From CAYOBW01 sp964402115 (GTDB lineage: Bacteria; Verrucomicrobiota; Kiritimatiellia; UBA8416; CAYOBW01), in the NCBI GenBank assembly GCA_964402115.1, contig CAYOBW010000108.1, positions 1-22,573 of the forward strand: a DNA stretch of 22,573 nucleotides. The letters are read 5' to 3'. Under the pieces are notes generated by a model that was not told the origin of the DNA, did not search any database, and saw only the letters and a program-made list of their open reading frames with translations. The stretch's first letter is position 1; each line of letters opens with the position of its first letter. This document shows, piece by piece, positions 21,354-22,573 of the stretch. A program made the position numbers and the translations under genes.

Positions 21354-22573
21354 ATGCAGAAGCTGACCCTGAGAGACGTGAATTGCATGGGACACCGCGT
21401 GCTGATGCGCGTGGACTTCAATGTGCCGGTCAAGAGCGGTGTCGTGACCGATGACACCCGCATCCTGGCGGCCCTGCCTTCGATCAAGCACGTGCTGGAC
21501 CAGGGCGGTTCGCTGGTGCTGCTGAGCCACCTCGGCCGCCCGAAGGGCAAGGGCTACGAGGCGGAGTTCAGCCTGAAGCCCGTGGCGGAGCGCTTCGCGA
21601 CGCTGCTCGGTCGTCCGGTCCAGTTCGGCCCCGACTGCGCGGGCGCCGAGACGCTGGCCATGGCCCAGGCGCTCAAGCCGGGCGAGGTCATGCTGGTCGA
21701 GAATACCCGCTTCTACAAGCCCGAGGAGGGCAAGGCGAAAGTAGCCGATACAGCCACGGACGAGGAGAAGAAGGCCGCCAAGGCGGAGATGAAGGCGAAG
21801 CAGAAGGATCTCGCCAAACTGCTGGCGCAGCTCGGAGACGGCGCGATCTTCGTGAACGACGCCTTCGGTTCCGCGCACCGTGCCCACGCTTCGACCGCCA
21901 TCGTCTGCCAGTTCTACAAGCAGAACGTCGCCGGCTTCCTGATGGAGAAGGAAATCGACTACCTCGGCCGCGCACTGGCAAACCCGGAACGGCCTTTCGT
22001 GGCAATTCTGGGCGGCGCCAAGGTCAGCGACAAGGTCAACGTGATCAACAACCTGCTCGACAAGGTGGACACGCTGATCATCGGCGGCGCCATGGCCTAC
22101 ACGTTCTATCGCGCCAAGGGCCTGCCCATCGGCAAGTCGCTGGTGGAAGAGGATAAGGTGGACCTGGCGAAGGAGCTGCTGGCCAAGGCCGCGGCCAAGG
22201 GCGTCAATTTGCTGCTCCCGACAGATCACGTCATTGCCGACAAGTTCGATGCGGCTGCCGCCACGCAGGTGGTGGGCGAGGCCGGCATCGTGGACGGCTG
22301 GATGGCGCTGGACATCGGGCCGCAGTCGGCTGCCACTTTCGCGGAGGCCGTGAAGACGGCCAAGACCGTGGTGTGGAACGGGCCGATGGGCTGCTTCGAG
22401 ATGGCGCCGTTCGCGGCGGGCACGCTGACGATGGCGCAGGCCATTGCCGCGACGAAGTGCCTGAGCATCATCGGCGGCGGCGACAGCGTCAGCGCGGTGA
22501 ACAAGAGCGGGCTGGCGGACAAGATGACCCACATCAGCACGGGCGGCGGCGCGAGCCTCGAGTTCCTCGAAGG
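21354..22573 (+). CDS. pgk: Phosphoglycerate kinase, 3' partial
   Basis: This enzyme transfers phosphate from 1,3-bisphosphoglycerate to ADP in glycolysis. The visible 406 residues cover nearly the whole protein: MRVDFNVPV near the start, the substrate-binding LLSHLGRPKG (56-65), VENTRFY (115-121), FVNDAFGSAHRAHAS (166-180), the hinge region AILGGAKVSDK, the VVWNGPMGCFE block and the C-terminal IIGGGDSV plus STGGGASLEFLEG. Only about ten residues should be missing at the window edge. A charged Ala/Lys/Glu-rich insertion (about 124-158) lies just before the FVNDAFG motif; I recall similar insertions in Bacteroidota and PVC enzymes. GGGAGG precedes the ATG. It is co-directional with gap and probably partly cotranscribed. 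Confidence 0.97.
   Translation, partial: MQKLTLRDVNCMGHRVLMRVDFNVPVKSGVVTDDTRILAALPSIKHVLDQGGSLVLLSHLGRPKGKGYEAEFSLKPVAERFATLLGRPVQFGPDCAGAETLAMAQALKPGEVMLVENTRFYKPEEGKAKVADTATDEEKKAAKAEMKAKQKDLAKLLAQLGDGAIFVNDAFGSAHRAHASTAIVCQFYKQNVAGFLMEKEIDYLGRALANPERPFVAILGGAKVSDKVNVINNLLDKVDTLIIGGAMAYTFYRAKGLPIGKSLVEEDKVDLAKELLAKAAAKGVNLLLPTDHVIADKFDAAAATQVVGEAGIVDGWMALDIGPQSAATFAEAVKTAKTVVWNGPMGCFEMAPFAAGTLTMAQAIAATKCLSIIGGGDSVSAVNKSGLADKMTHISTGGGASLEFLE

Noticed and set aside
20028..22532. Open frame of over 800 codons on the minus strand
   Set aside because: It is the antisense of gap and pgk, both certain. High GC lowers stop-codon frequency, and the translation is His/Arg/Gly-rich with no domain.
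1..22573. tRNA, rRNA, CRISPR array, transposase or integrase
   Set aside because: None seen on either strand in gene gaps. All gaps over 300 bp are accounted for: 15893-16501 (ribosome site, remnant and N-run) and 19887-20255 (two candidate promoters and the gap leader).

Overview
The window is high-GC bacterial DNA with a Gram-negative envelope toolkit: lipopolysaccharide-type glycosyltransferases, a periplasmic HtrA protease, signal-peptide proteins and a lipoprotein. Three things point, by inference, to the PVC superphylum (Verrucomicrobiota or Kiritimatiellota): the secreted DUF1080 and lactonase proteins, a short UvrC with a variant active-site motif, and a phosphoglycerate kinase with a Lys/Glu-rich insertion. 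A run of 100 Ns at 16341-16440 shows this is a scaffolded draft or metagenome assembly.

Left part (1-7775). A 5'-truncated GH78-type rhamnosidase and a family 2 glycosyltransferase read rightwards. Converging on them is a leftward series: DUF1015 protein, HtrA/DegP protease, UvrC and a heptosyltransferase-like GT9. The last two are 6 bp apart. The themes are surface glycans, envelope quality control and DNA repair.

Middle (7776-13160). A BsuBI/PstI-type restriction enzyme and its N6-adenine methylase overlap in one leftward operon. The module is less GC-rich than its surroundings and lies between two exact copies of an 18-bp sequence. One copy is the stop-codon end of the neighbouring lactonase gene, so the module looks inserted. 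Upstream are the secreted lactonase-family beta-propeller and a secreted DUF1080 (3-keto-glycoside hydrolase-like) protein, probably one transcription unit for extracytoplasmic sugar metabolism.

Right-centre (13161-19886). This is a signalling block. A small soluble histidine kinase with no sensor domain converges, 11 bp away, on a membrane protein built like a hybrid kinase but lacking the phospho-accepting His, the ATP-site motifs and most receiver residues. Next come a frameshifted gene remnant at the assembly gap, a secreted alpha/beta esterase, and a leftward pair: a Cache-type lipoprotein and a membrane histidine kinase, separated by 1 bp.

Right end (19887-22573). Core glycolysis: gap and pgk read rightwards, with a sigma-70-like promoter ahead of gap and a perfect 12-bp hairpin between the two. 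pgk runs off the window near its C-terminus.

No tRNA, rRNA, CRISPR array or transposase was found. The most unusual items are the repeat-flanked restriction-modification insertion, the kinase/pseudokinase pair, and the lipoprotein-sensor/kinase pair.
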